A DNA stretch of 64,000 nucleotides from MedAcidi-G1 sp000817085 (GCA_045568635.1 JBJLAO010000003.1:434001-498000), one strand, 5' to 3'. Numbered from the stretch's first letter, positions 36,080-45,838 are shown. Made by a program: numbers and translations. Notes: generated by a model not told the origin, from the sequence alone.

Positions 36080-37074
36080 TGCGCGCACTTGTTGTAGGGG
36101 CTGGAGCGGTAGGAACAAAGGTTTCTCAACAACTCTTATCATCCAATACTGTTGACAAAATACTTCTTAGAGATGTCTCAACAGAGAAATTGGGACTAGC
36201 TTCAAAGGTTCTCGGTAATCGTGTTGAAGTTGAACATTTTCCATTTTCTAAAAACATGGACGCGGATATCGTGATAATTGCATCTCCCAGAGGAACACAA
36301 CTAGAAGTAGTTAGACAAGCAATTAGTTTAAGGCGTCCAACAGTTGTTGTTTCAGATGGTTTGTCTGAAACAGTTTCTATATTAAATCTAGAAAAAGAAG
36401 CTTTTGAGCTTGGGGTTCCTGTAGTAGTAGGAACAGGTTTTGCTCCTGGTTTGAGTTGTGTTTTAGCTTCTTATGGTAAAACGTTATTAGAAGAAATTGA
36501 AGAAATCCATGTTTCTAAAATGGGAACTGGAGGACCTTCTTGTGCTTTGGTTCATCATCGTGCGTTAAGCAGAGTGTCTTTTGGCTGGAGGGACGACAAA
36601 TGGTATAAGAGATTCGGGGGATCCGGTCGAGAGCTTTTGTGGTTTCCAGAACCTGTAGGACCTCAAGATTGTTATCATGCTGCACTTTCTGACCCAATAC
36701 TTTTACATAACGCTTTTCCAGAAGTATCGAGAATTTCAGCAAAAATGGCGGCGACACGAAGAGATAGGTTCACAGCTTTTTTCCCAATGCTTACCCCTCC
36801 TCATACTGAAGGGGGAATCGGAGCAATAAGAGTTGAATTACGTGGAATAAAAAATGGTATTCAAGAAAATATTATTTTAGGGGTTTCTGAATATCCAGCT
36901 TTAGCTGCCGCATCCGTTACGGCTTTAACCGCAGAATATATTTTAAAACAAAAAATTAATCTGAGTCACATGTCTACACTTGGATTAATAGTCGAAGCAC
37001 CTGAATTTCTTTCTGAACTATCTAAAAGAAGCATTGTTGTGGAAATTTTTGAAGGCGATAAAAAAACTGCTTAA
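36079..37074 (+). CDS. Saccharopine dehydrogenase-like NAD(P)-binding protein
   Basis: A 331-residue protein with an N-terminal Rossmann motif (RALVVGAGAVGTKVSQQLL) and a saccharopine-dehydrogenase-type middle (VVVGTGFAPGLSCVLASYG). It lacks specificity-determining features I can name, so the substrate is open; other members act in lysine metabolism, carboxynorspermidine synthesis or lipid-linked reductions. GTG start coupled by one base to the small upstream gene; the DUF3105 lipoprotein gene follows 9 bp later. Confidence 0.7.
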   Translation: MRALVVGAGAVGTKVSQQLLSSNTVDKILLRDVSTEKLGLASKVLGNRVEVEHFPFSKNMDADIVIIASPRGTQLEVVRQAISLRRPTVVVSDGLSETVSILNLEKEAFELGVPVVVGTGFAPGLSCVLASYGKTLLEEIEEIHVSKMGTGGPSCALVHHRALSRVSFGWRDDKWYKRFGGSGRELLWFPEPVGPQDCYHAALSDPILLHNAFPEVSRISAKMAATRRDRFTAFFPMLTPPHTEGGIGAIRVELRGIKNGIQENIILGVSEYPALAAASVTALTAEYILKQKINLSHMSTLGLIVEAPEFLSELSKRSIVVEIFEGDKKTA

Positions 37075-37083
37075 AAGAAAATT

Positions 37084-37662
37084 ATGAACATATTGAATAA
37101 ACAATTTACAACTACGGCCTTATTAGGAATAATTTTCATGATTGTATTTATTTCTTGTGGTAACGAAAAAAATGAAATTGTAGAAATTTCAACAGAGGAA
37201 ATGTTGGAAGAAGTTGAATATTTAGTAATAACCTCGCGTGAACACACAGATGAAAATGTTGATTACCCAACAATTCCTCCCGCTGGAGGAGATCATTTAG
37301 GTATATGGCATACGTGCGGAATTTACAAAGTTGAATTATTAGACGAAGCGGCAGTTCACTCATTGGAGCATGGAGCTGTATGGGTTACGTATAAACCAGA
37401 AATCGAAAAAGAAGAAATTATAAAATTGACAACAATGTTTTCCAGCAAAGCAAAAATTTTAATGTCACCACATTCGGGGCAGATTTCTCCAATAGTAGCA
37501 ACCGCATGGGGTAGACGAATAGAGATAGAAAGTGCAAATGATGCCCGACTTAATAAATTTGTTGATTTTTTTGTAGACGGGGAAGCTGCACCTGAAGCGG
37601 GAATAACTTGCGACAGGGGAATAGGTAGACCCCCTAACGATCCTTACGTGCTCAATCGTTAA
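37084..37662 (+). CDS. DUF3105 family lipoprotein
   Basis: A 192-residue secreted protein with an N-terminal helix and lipobox-like MIVFISCGN (Cys near 27), then the DUF3105 core: TIPPAGGDHLGIWHTCGIY, AAVHSLEHGAVWVTYKP and the ATAWGRR segment. The His residues of HSLEHG are the conserved feature. Function unknown; probably anchored outside the membrane. The end overlaps the convergent hisN-like gene by 11 bp. Confidence 0.88.
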   Translation: MNILNKQFTTTALLGIIFMIVFISCGNEKNEIVEISTEEMLEEVEYLVITSREHTDENVDYPTIPPAGGDHLGIWHTCGIYKVELLDEAAVHSLEHGAVWVTYKPEIEKEEIIKLTTMFSSKAKILMSPHSGQISPIVATAWGRRIEIESANDARLNKFVDFFVDGEAAPEAGITCDRGIGRPPNDPYVLNR

Positions 37663-38437
37663 CCAAATCAATTAAAAGGGGATGGAGTGCGGGATTTGAA
37701 GCCAACGCATTCCCGCCGTTAGCAGTTTCAGTGTTTTTAAAATCTGTAAAAACACCTCCAGCTTCAGGAATAATTGTCAGCATTGGAGCGACATCCCACG
37801 GGTTAACAATTGGATCAACCATGGCATCAACACGACCAGTCGCGACTAAGGCATAACCATAAGCATCACCCCATGTCCTAATAGTGGTTTTAGATCTTGA
37901 TAAAGATTCAAAAAAAGATAAAGAATTCCAATAATCAAAACCACTTGTAACGACACAACAACCATCAAGGGTTTCAGTATTTGAAACATGCGCTTTTTTA
38001 CCATCAGCGAAACACCCCAAACCTCTTCCCGCCCAAACGCATTCGTCAATAGCGGGAAGATTTATAACTCCTACCGCAGAACCATTCCCATCTTCAAAAG
38101 CAACAAGATTAGCGAATAAAGGAACTCCGTTAATAAAAGACTGAGTTCCATCTATTGGATCCAAAATCCACGTTCGACCCGAAGAGCCAAGCACATTTTC
38201 TTCTTCCTCTCCGATGATTGAATCTTCAGGAAAAGAATCCGAGATTCTTTTCCTGAGTAAACGTTCAGCGCCTCTATCGGCTTCAGTAACGGGTGAACCG
38301 TCTGATTTTTTAATGATTTCTAGATTCAAGTCGTTGAAAAGAGAAAGTGTTAACTCGCCTGCTTCTTTAGCTATTGACACAGCGAAATCAACTAATTTTT
38401 GTTCTACATTCGAACTTTCATCTGAAAGATTTTCCAT
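37652..38437 (-). CDS. hisN: Inositol monophosphatase family, probable histidinol-phosphatase
   Basis: About 261 residues with the family metal motifs: EADRGAERLLR, IIGEEE, WILDPIDGTQSF and VNPWDVAPMLTIIPEAGG. The segment RTWGDAYGYALVATGRVDAMVDP is characteristic of the HisN branch that dephosphorylates histidinol phosphate; inositol or fructose bisphosphate activity is the alternative. ATG at 38437 used; GTG at 38443 is possible. Divergent from the aldo/keto reductase gene. Confidence 0.85.
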   Translation of the reverse strand: MENLSDESSNVEQKLVDFAVSIAKEAGELTLSLFNDLNLEIIKKSDGSPVTEADRGAERLLRKRISDSFPEDSIIGEEEENVLGSSGRTWILDPIDGTQSFINGVPLFANLVAFEDGNGSAVGVINLPAIDECVWAGRGLGCFADGKKAHVSNTETLDGCCVVTSGFDYWNSLSFFESLSRSKTTIRTWGDAYGYALVATGRVDAMVDPIVNPWDVAPMLTIIPEAGGVFTDFKNTETANGGNALASNPALHPLLIDLVND

Positions 38438-38501
38438 AAACACAGTTTACGAAGTGTTCCAAGTCAGATTTGTTTATTAAAAAAACAAACTCGCTAGTAC
38501 C

Positions 38502-39501
38502 GTGTTTGGGATGGAACATTCACAGTTAGGAAGAACAGGATTAAAAGTCTCAAAGATTTGCTTGGGGACTATGACATTTGGGAATCAATGCGACGAGAAA
38601 ACATCTCATGCAATTCTTGATAAAGCTCAAAATGAAGGAATTACTTTCATTGATACAGCTGATATGTATCCAGCTTCAGGAAAAGAAACTATAGGTGACA
38701 CAGAGAGAATTATTGGCAGGTGGCTTAAAGGAAAACGAGAAGAAATTGTTTTAGCGACAAAATTTTGGGCCCCGATGGGTTCTTTACCCTGGCAAAGAGG
38801 CTCAAGTAGAAGGCATATTTTTGATGCAGTTGACGCTTCGCTGGAAAGACTTCAAACAGATTTTATTGATTTGTATCAAGTTCATTTTCCTGACTATGAA
38901 ACCCCCATTGATGAAACAATTGGAGCTTTAGATGATTTAGTCAAAATGGGCAAGGTGCGTTACTTGGGTTGCTCGAATTACCCTTCTTGGTTGCTCGCAC
39001 GATCAATAGGTAGAAGCGAAGACACTTAATTTAGAAAGATTTGAATCCGTGCAGCCCCGCTACAACCTTTTGTTCCGTCAGATGGAAAGAGAATTGTTTC
39101 CTTTATGTGAACACGATCGGATAGGAGTCATACCTTATAATCCGTTAGCTGGAGGTCTTTTAACAGGACAGCATGAAAGAAGCGCCCCACGAGAAGGTTC
39201 AAGGTTTGCTTTGGAAAGCGATCAGGGAGAACGTTACAGGGAAAGGTATTGGCGGGACGAGTTTCATGACACAGTTGAGCAAATAAGGCCAATCGCTGAA
39301 AACGAAGGTATTTCTATGGCTCAATTAGCAGTTGCATGGGTTCTATCGAAACCATTTGTTACCTCTCCTATTGTTGGAGCTACCAATCCAGCGCAACTCG
39401 ACGATGCGATAGCTGCTGCTGCTAACCCGCTTTCAGAAGAAACTGTGACGCAATTAGATGAACTCACCAGGAAATATCGAGCTGGAGATGATGAACGCTA
39501 A
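38502..39501 (+). pseudogene. Aldo/keto reductase split by a frameshift
   Basis: The first part (stop at 39027-39029) has the N-terminal two thirds of an aldo/keto reductase: LGRTGLKVSKICLGTMTFG, IDTADMYPASGKE, KFWAPMG and KVRYLGCSNYPSW. The rest continues in the next frame, open from after a stop at 39007-39009, as AKTLNLERFESVQPRYNLLF and ending with the SPIVGATNPAQLDDAI and LDELTRKYR segments. One extra base (or two missing) within 39008-39029 explains it. Otherwise the gene is intact at about 330 residues. GTG 38502 or ATG 38511 would be the start. A sequencing or assembly error cannot be ruled out. Confidence 0.85.
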
Positions 39502-39532
39502 TAACTTATCGATTTGTCATTAGGAGCAATTA

Positions 39533-40516
39533 ATGGAACAAGAAAAACGTTTGATGGAACAAGAAGTTGAGTATGCGGGTGTGATTGGTGAGAGCGTAGA
39601 GATATTAACCCGGAATCCAAAAAATTATTATCAAGTAATCTCAGATATCGAAAATTGTGAAACTGTGACAATTGATGGGAAACTATTTATTCCTGAAACA
39701 AACAAACCGCTTCCTTTGGTAATAATCGTTCCAGGTAGTTTAGGGGTCGGACCGAATCATAAAGCACACGCTGAAACGTTAGTTAGCGAAGGTTACGCAG
39801 TTTTTCTTTTAGACCCGTTTGGGGCTAGATCTGTCCAGTCGACTGTTGAAAACCAGACACAATATAGTTTCGCCGCGTCCGCATACGATCTTTTAGTTAC
39901 GTATCAAACATTGTCTCAACATCCTTTAATAGACGCAGAAAGAATTGCGGCGCAAGGACACAGCCGGGGTGGCTCAGCAGTCTTGATGGCTTCAATGCGA
40001 AATTTTGCTGATCCGATTATCGGTTCAGATAGTGGCTTTGTTGCTGTTTACTCGGTTTATCCGTGGTGTGGTCATCAATTCAAAAATTCTCAAACTGGTG
40101 ACACACAGGTTCGAGCAATTGTAGGAGAAATAGATAACTGGGTTTCAATTAAACAAATAGAAACCCAAATAGAAGCCATCAATGGGAATGGTGGCAAAGC
40201 AGCTATGCGGATCGTTGATGGGGCGCATCACAGTTTTGATCGTTATGAACTTGTGCATCACATGTCAGAAGCCCGAGTGGCCCCAGAAGCACCCATACTG
40301 TTTCTCGAAGACAGCGGAGAAATGATCCACCCGGAAACAAAACAAGCAAACCCAGATTTAGTTGATTACGACATTTTCGTTCACGCAATGAAACAAGGTT
40401 ATGGCCGCTTAGGAGCGGATATAGGTGGAATAGATGGTCAGCCTGAAATATTTAAGAAAGACATGATCGAATTTTATTCTCAGCATTTAATCCTGGGAGA
40501 GGCGACGGGTGAGTGA
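39533..40516 (+). CDS. Dienelactone hydrolase-like alpha/beta hydrolase
   Basis: A 327-residue protein without signal peptide. The core has PLVIIVPGSLGVGPNHKAHA, LLDPFGARS, the nucleophile elbow QGHSRGGSAV (Ser) and a late GAHHSFDRY providing the His; an Asp lies in the GEIDNWVS region. This is the dienelactone hydrolase-type organisation, often acting on lactones or esters. It precedes a PhnD-like gene with 8-bp overlap and follows the aldo/keto reductase, so the three may form one catabolic unit. Confidence 0.78.
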   Translation: MEQEKRLMEQEVEYAGVIGESVEILTRNPKNYYQVISDIENCETVTIDGKLFIPETNKPLPLVIIVPGSLGVGPNHKAHAETLVSEGYAVFLLDPFGARSVQSTVENQTQYSFAASAYDLLVTYQTLSQHPLIDAERIAAQGHSRGGSAVLMASMRNFADPIIGSDSGFVAVYSVYPWCGHQFKNSQTGDTQVRAIVGEIDNWVSIKQIETQIEAINGNGGKAAMRIVDGAHHSFDRYELVHHMSEARVAPEAPILFLEDSGEMIHPETKQANPDLVDYDIFVHAMKQGYGRLGADIGGIDGQPEIFKKDMIEFYSQHLILGEATGE

Positions 40517-41318
40517 CGGGGTAGCGGGTCTTTCAATGTATGACTGGCATGAAGTTCAAAAACACAACGATGCTCTTTGGGAGATGATCTTTCAAAGTTT
40601 GAAAAAAAGAAACATAACAGCACCACAATATTTGACACGCGAAAAAGACCATTATGAAATTTGGTTAGCCACCGATCTTATTATCGGCCAAACATGTGGG
40701 CTGAACGCTATTCGTGAACTGCAAGGACGAGTCGAAGTTTTAGGCTCTCTTGACTATGGCTTAGAAGGCTGTCAAGCGGGACAATACAGGTCAGTCATAG
40801 TGTGTCGTGTAGACGATGAAGCCCAGAGAGTTGAAGATTTCGTTCACAAAACCGCTGCGATTAACAGCGATGATTCATACTCGGGTTACGGAGCGCTACT
40901 CGCAACTGTTAATCCTTTTGTTGAAGAAGGAAAGTTTTTCGAGAAAACTTTAATTTGCGGTTCTCATCGTCAATCAATTAAAGCTATAGCAAATAAACAG
41001 GCAGATATTGCAGCGATAGATGAAGTTGTTTGGAACCTCGCGTTTGATTATGAACCCGCAGTAGATCGTTTACGAGTCATAGGAAAAACCCAACCGATGC
41101 CCGCGCCACCACTTATAACCAACTGGTCTAACAATTCATTACGAAACGTTTTAAACGAAGCTATAGAAGAAGCAGTTTCCTTGTTAGATGAAACAGCCAA
41201 ATCAGCATTACAACTGTACGGATACAAACTTATGGAGTCGGTCGACTATGAACCGATCTCAATCCAATTAAATGAAATCAAAGAACCGCAAACAATTCTC
41301 GGGGTCAAAAAATTTTGA
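40509..41318 (+). CDS. PhnD-like phosphate/phosphonate binding-fold protein without signal peptide
   Basis: A 269-residue protein with the type 2 periplasmic-binding fold of the PhnD/PtxB group: IWLATDLIIGQTCGLNAIREL, SDDSYSGYGALL, LICGSHRQSIKAIANKQADIAAIDEVVWN and VIGKTQPMPAPPLIT. The SHRQSIKAI and ADIAAID segments match the binding-protein pattern. No signal sequence or lipobox is seen, so it is probably cytosolic, perhaps a ligand sensor. No permease gene lies nearby. GTG start overlapping the hydrolase gene by 8 bp. Confidence 0.78.
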   Translation: MSDGVAGLSMYDWHEVQKHNDALWEMIFQSLKKRNITAPQYLTREKDHYEIWLATDLIIGQTCGLNAIRELQGRVEVLGSLDYGLEGCQAGQYRSVIVCRVDDEAQRVEDFVHKTAAINSDDSYSGYGALLATVNPFVEEGKFFEKTLICGSHRQSIKAIANKQADIAAIDEVVWNLAFDYEPAVDRLRVIGKTQPMPAPPLITNWSNNSLRNVLNEAIEEAVSLLDETAKSALQLYGYKLMESVDYEPISIQLNEIKEPQTILGVKKF

Positions 41319-41327
41319 TTAAAACAG

Positions 41328-41401
<74 letters not shown>

Positions 41402-41464
41402 TTTTGCAGGAGTCTACGGTCAACACCAGTTTTCCGTCGACTCCCACGGTCTTAAATTTTTTTG

Positions 41465-41555
41465 CGGAGAGGGAGGGATTCGAACCCTCGAAGAACTATT
41501 ACGCCCTTACTCCCTTAGCAGGGGAGCGCCTTCAACCTGACTCAGCCACCTCTCC
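41465..41555 (-). tRNA. tRNA-Ser (GCT)
   Basis: A 91-base minus-strand class II tRNA with long variable arm: acceptor GGAGAGG, anticodon loop CTGCTAA (GCT), variable arm, T arm GAGGGTTCGAATCCCTC. No encoded CCA. Adjacent to a second serine tRNA on the other strand. Confidence 0.95.
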
Positions 41556-41615
41556 TAACAATCTGATGCTATCGGGTGAAGGAGAGGCAGAGAAAGTAAC
41601 GGTAGTATCATTTGT

Positions 41616-41703
41616 GGAGGGTTGGCAGAGCGGACGATTGCGTTGGTCTTGAAAACCAATGATCCTAACGGATCCGCGGGTTCAAATCCCGCACCCTCCG
41701 CCA
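41616..41703 (+). tRNA. tRNA-Ser (TGA)
   Basis: Class II tRNA with acceptor GGAGGGT, anticodon loop CTTGAAA (TGA at 41650-41652), a long variable arm and T arm GCGGGTTCAAATCCCGC. Unlike the other tRNAs in the window its 3' CCA is encoded. Confidence 0.96.
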
Positions 41704-41715
41704 CTAGTTTTTAAA

Positions 41716-42645
41716 CTATTTTCCTATACGACCGCGTAATTCATCAAGCCACGAATCAGCTTTTTCAGAATCAACTGTTGCCCTGTCTTTAATTGTTTTA
41801 TCGCCTCCAGCAGCAGGATAGGAACCCAAAAATTTGACCGAACCATTTTTCATATGCAGATTCTTTAGACAATCAGCAACGACCTCGTCAGAAATATGGC
41901 CTTCAAGGTCAATAAGAAAACAATAATTACCTAAACCTTGCTTAGTGGGCCTTGATTCTAAACGAGTCAAATTAAGAGAACGCGCAGCAAACTCTTGCAG
42001 GATTCCTAACAGGCTTCCGGGGCGATCAGCGTCTTGAAAAACAACAATTGATGTTTTGTCATGCCCAGTAGAGTTTGGGACCCCATCAGAAGCAACAAGA
42101 ACAAACCGTGTTTCGTTATCAGAATGATCTTGAATTCCACTAACCAGTATTTCTAAACCGTAAGCATCAGCTGCACGAGCGGTTCCTATGGAAGCAAAAC
42201 CTTTCTGCAAATTTTCTGAAATATTCCTAGCCGCATCAGCTGTAGAATTAGCTGCCTCAGTTACAGCATTAGACAAATTAACAGAGAGCCAATCTCGGCA
42301 CTGGGCGATCGCATGAGGAAAAGATAAAACATTTGTGATCTGATCCAAAGCGGTGTCAGGTAAAGCAAGAAGATTCAATTCAATACTCTCAACAACTTCA
42401 CGTTGTATTAACAAGTCAGCATCAAAAGTTAGAGTGTCTTGAGTAATATTTACACTTCCCTCGATTGAATTTTCAATAGCTACGAAACCAAGATCAGCTT
42501 CACTATTAGAAACCTGTTTCAACACTTCAGGGATGGAAGCGACGCTAACAAGATCAAGCTCTTTCAAATCAGGCTGATTTAAAAGAGCATGTTCTGTAAA
42601 TGTCCCAGCGGGACCCAGATAAGCGAGACGTTTATTTTCACCCAC
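41716..42645 (-). CDS. pheA: Prephenate dehydratase
   Basis: A 309-residue monofunctional enzyme: PDT domain (AYLGPAGTFTEHALL, LGFVAIENSIEGSVN, and the catalytic NETRFVLVA) followed by a C-terminal ACT domain (VVFQDADRPGSLLGILQEFA, LTRLESRPTK). It converts prephenate to phenylpyruvate in phenylalanine synthesis and is usually feedback-inhibited through the ACT domain. GTG start. Confidence 0.95.
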   Translation of the reverse strand: MGENKRLAYLGPAGTFTEHALLNQPDLKELDLVSVASIPEVLKQVSNSEADLGFVAIENSIEGSVNITQDTLTFDADLLIQREVVESIELNLLALPDTALDQITNVLSFPHAIAQCRDWLSVNLSNAVTEAANSTADAARNISENLQKGFASIGTARAADAYGLEILVSGIQDHSDNETRFVLVASDGVPNSTGHDKTSIVVFQDADRPGSLLGILQEFAARSLNLTRLESRPTKQGLGNYCFLIDLEGHISDEVVADCLKNLHMKNGSVKFLGSYPAAGGDKTIKDRATVDSEKADSWLDELRGRIGK

Positions 42646-42753
42646 ATATTAAGGATAGTGAAGTATCAAGCAATGGATCGAACAAATTAAAGAAGAGATT
42701 TTCAGGTTTTTAAAAAACGATTCATTGCAAAAAAATTTCCGTACCCTGTAGCT

Positions 42754-43476
42754 GTGAACCAAGAAACAGATCGCCTTTATTTCAAACAGCTTCTTTCCGG
42801 AAGAGATTTTGGAAATACAGACAATTTAGCTAAACAAATGGTCAACTTTGTTTACCTAATAGGAGACAAAGAAACAGGCGAAGCCGTAATAGTTGACCCT
42901 GCTTATGACATAAAAGCACTAATAGACATACTCGAAGAAGACGACATGGAATGTAAGGGCGTTTTAGCTACCCACTACCATCCCGACCATGTTGGTGGAT
43001 CAATGATGGGTTACAACATTGTTGGAGTTAAAGAATTATTAGAACAGATTTCAGTTCCAATCCATGCTCAGAAAGAAGAAGCTGAATTCATAACAAAAGT
43101 TACTGGCCTTGAAAGTAAAGATGTAATGGAACATTCAAGTGGTGACATAGTCAAAGTTGGTGAAATCGAGATTGAGTTAATACACACGCCTGGACATACA
43201 CCTGGTAGTCAGTGTTTCTTAGTCGAAAACAGGCTTGTAGCAGGCGACACTTTATTTTTGGAAGGCTGCGGACGAACCGATTTACCTGGCGGTGACCCTG
43301 CTGCCTTGTATTACAGTTTGCATCATCGTTTGTCAAAAGTTCCAGATGAAGCCACTCTTTTTCCGGGACATTTATATTCGGCTGAACCAATGGCACTAAT
43401 GGGTCAAACAAGACAGCAAAACCATGTTTTCTTACCACGCACAGAAGAACAGTGGTTAACAATGTTTGCCGGTTAA
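42754..43476 (+). CDS. Metallo-beta-lactamase-fold hydrolase (glyoxalase II-like)
   Basis: A 240-residue MBL-fold protein with the dinuclear metal motif THYHPDHVGG, the HTPGHTPGSQCFLV segment and a late PGHLYSAEP. It most resembles hydroxyacylglutathione/persulfide-type hydrolases of actinobacteria. GTG start. It is followed 27 bp later by the AcuI-type reductase, on the same strand. An ethe1/glyoxalase-type thiol ester role is inferred, not shown. Confidence 0.82.
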   Translation: MNQETDRLYFKQLLSGRDFGNTDNLAKQMVNFVYLIGDKETGEAVIVDPAYDIKALIDILEEDDMECKGVLATHYHPDHVGGSMMGYNIVGVKELLEQISVPIHAQKEEAEFITKVTGLESKDVMEHSSGDIVKVGEIEIELIHTPGHTPGSQCFLVENRLVAGDTLFLEGCGRTDLPGGDPAALYYSLHHRLSKVPDEATLFPGHLYSAEPMALMGQTRQQNHVFLPRTEEQWLTMFAG

Positions 43477-43503
43477 TATAAGAATTTCAATACGGAGGAT
43501 CCA

Positions 43504-44490
43504 ATGTTTAAAGCTTTGCTTGCTGAAAAAAAAGAAGAAGAAATAAATGTAGAAATACATGAATTTAATGACGAAGACCTACCGCAAGGAGATGTATTAA
43601 TTGACGTTGAGTTTTCAACAATTAATTACAAAGACGGTCTAGCGATTACAAATAAATTACCCGTAATACGTTCATGGCCTATGGTGCCGGGAATCGATTT
43701 GGCTGGAACTGTTTCAGAATCAGAACGCGATGATATACCTGTAGGAAGTTCTGTTGTAGTCAACGGCTGGGGTATAGGTGAAGAGCATTGGGGAGGTTTC
43801 AGCCAGAAAGCGAGAGTAAATGGTGATTGGACGGTGCCTCTTCCAGAGACTTTCACCACAAAACAAACCATGGCAATTGGAACTGCTGGCTATACAGCGA
43901 TGCTTTGCGTGCTTGCTTTAGAAGAAAATGGTGTGGCGCCAGATTCCGGACCGATTCTTGTAACTGGTGCCGCTGGGGGGGTAGGAAGTGTCGCAATTAG
44001 TATTCTTGCGAATCTTGGATATGAAGTACATGCTTCAACAGGAAGGCCTGAAGAAACTTCGTATTTACAAAATCTTGGTGCTGTAGGGGTCATAGATCGT
44101 TCAGAATTGTCAGAACCCTCTAAAAGACCTTTAGCGAGAGCACAATGGGCGGGAGCAGTTGATGCTGTTGGTAGTTACACACTTGCAAATGTATTAACCG
44201 CCGTTATGGATGAGGGCTGCGTTGCAGCATGTGGAAATGCTCAAGGAATGGATCTTCCAGCAAGTGTTGCTCCATTCATCTTGCGGGGAGTCACATTGCG
44301 AGGTGTTCACTCTGTTTATGTTCCTAGAGAAAGACGGATCACAGCTTGGGAACGTCTAGCGCAAGATCTAAAAATAGAACATTTAGATGAGATGACCAAA
44401 ACAATAAACCTCGAAGAAGTAATTGAAACTGCTAATGATATAACTGACGGTCAAATCCGAGGCAGAACTGTAGTTGATTTAAACAGTTAA
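43504..44490 (+). CDS. YhdH/AcuI-type MDR oxidoreductase (acrylyl-CoA reductase-like)
   Basis: A 328-residue zinc-independent medium-chain reductase. Family features are FSTINYKDGLAIT, PMVPGIDLAGTV, GWGIGEEHWGGFSQKARV, and VTGAAGGVGSVAISILANLG. AcuI members reduce acryloyl-CoA to propionyl-CoA in DMSP and 3-hydroxypropionate metabolism; general quinone reductase activity is the alternative. A GGAGG site precedes the ATG. It likely forms an operon with the MBL-fold gene. Confidence 0.88.
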   Translation: MFKALLAEKKEEEINVEIHEFNDEDLPQGDVLIDVEFSTINYKDGLAITNKLPVIRSWPMVPGIDLAGTVSESERDDIPVGSSVVVNGWGIGEEHWGGFSQKARVNGDWTVPLPETFTTKQTMAIGTAGYTAMLCVLALEENGVAPDSGPILVTGAAGGVGSVAISILANLGYEVHASTGRPEETSYLQNLGAVGVIDRSELSEPSKRPLARAQWAGAVDAVGSYTLANVLTAVMDEGCVAACGNAQGMDLPASVAPFILRGVTLRGVHSVYVPRERRITAWERLAQDLKIEHLDEMTKTINLEEVIETANDITDGQIRGRTVVDLNS

Positions 44491-44496
44491 TCTTTG

Positions 44497-44580
<84 letters not shown>

Positions 44581-44704
44581 CAGAGACTTCGAAAAGGTTA
44601 ACCTCATCTTCTTGGTCATCCCACAAATTTTGTGTGACTAAAGCTATCTATTAATCCGAAGTAACATTTATTTAAAGAAAATATTGTCAAGTGCTGGTTT
44701 TAAA

Positions 44705-45838
44705 ATGGCTATAAAAAGAGAAAAAAATTCATACATAAACGCTGCAGGGGCGAGTCATATAGGTCAAGTAAGGCAAGCGAACCAAGACAATTATGCCTCA
44801 CGAGCAGGAGTGCATGTACTAGCTGATGGAATGGGAGGGCATCAAGGAGGTGAAGTTGCTTCATTAGAAGCAACTTCAACGATTCTTGAAAGTGGGAAAA
44901 TTAGTTCAATAGCAGAGATGGTTAAGTCTGTTTCAAAAGCAAATCAGGCAATTATTAAAAGAGCTAAAAAAGACGAAACTCTTTCTGGGATGGGAACAAC
45001 AGTTTGCGTTTTAACAGAAATTTTAGGAAGTGACGGAGAAATAAAAATTGGTATTGCAAACGTTGGAGATAGTCGCGTATATAGATTAGGAAATTCTGAG
45101 TTAACACAAGTAACACTTGACCACAGTTTGGTTGCGGACTTAGTAAGAGCGGGTGAATTAACTCAGGAAGAGGCATCTCGACATCCTCAACGTAATATTT
45201 TGACCAGAGCTTTAGGAATTGAACAAGATCTTGTTATAGACACATGGGAATTGCCTTTAGTAACGAGTGACCGGTATTTACTTTGCAGCGATGGACTATT
45301 TAATGAAATAGACGATGAAAAAATTGCTGAAATTCTCATGGCGGATGAAGAACTCGAAAAAATAGCAGAAAATTTAGTTATCAACGCACTAGAAGCGGGA
45401 GGAAATGACAATATAACCGCCTTAGTTGTGTCAGTTGTAGAAGAAACAGAGTTTGAAAACGAAAATTGGGTTTTAAATGAAATGATTCCATATCCCGCAG
45501 TTAAACCTTTACTCAATCCATCAATTGATAAAGAGATAAGAAACTTTGATTGGAAACCAATTGCAATATGTTTGTCAACTTTGTTTTTAATTGTTTCTGT
45601 ATTTACCGCAATAGGTCTATATGCGAGAAATGGTTGGTTCGTAGGGGAATATAATGGTGGTATTGCAATTTATAAAGGTCAACCTCAAGGTGTTCTTTGG
45701 TTCGAACCTACTTTAGAAATAAAAACTCAAATTTCAATTCTGGACTTACCAGAAGAGACTAGACAGCTTGTAGTTGACTCGATTTCAATGGATTCTTTTG
45801 AAGAAGCAGAAAGATTCGTGAACTCAATAAAAAATTAA
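44705..45838 (+). CDS. pstP: PP2C-type serine/threonine phosphatase (PstP-like)
   Basis: About 377 residues: PP2C catalytic domain with HIGQVRQANQDNY, LADGMGGHQGGEVAS, ANVGDSRVYRLG, SLVADLVRAGELT, LTRALG and GGNDNITALVV, which carry the metal aspartates; then a transmembrane helix (about 285-307) and a small extracytoplasmic part. It should reverse phosphorylation by the adjacent PknB-like kinase. ATG at 44705 chosen; a TTG 21 bases upstream is in frame. rodA and pbpA, which normally lie between pstP and pknB, are absent. Confidence 0.88.
   Translation: MAIKREKNSYINAAGASHIGQVRQANQDNYASRAGVHVLADGMGGHQGGEVASLEATSTILESGKISSIAEMVKSVSKANQAIIKRAKKDETLSGMGTTVCVLTEILGSDGEIKIGIANVGDSRVYRLGNSELTQVTLDHSLVADLVRAGELTQEEASRHPQRNILTRALGIEQDLVIDTWELPLVTSDRYLLCSDGLFNEIDDEKIAEILMADEELEKIAENLVINALEAGGNDNITALVVSVVEETEFENENWVLNEMIPYPAVKPLLNPSIDKEIRNFDWKPIAICLSTLFLIVSVFTAIGLYARNGWFVGEYNGGIAIYKGQPQGVLWFEPTLEIKTQISILDLPEETRQLVVDSISMDSFEEAERFVNSIKN

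Noticed and set aside
41404..41652. An 82-residue plus-strand frame between tRNAs
   Set aside because: It runs through tRNA-Ser(GCT) and into tRNA-Ser(TGA), so it is chance coding on structural RNA genes.
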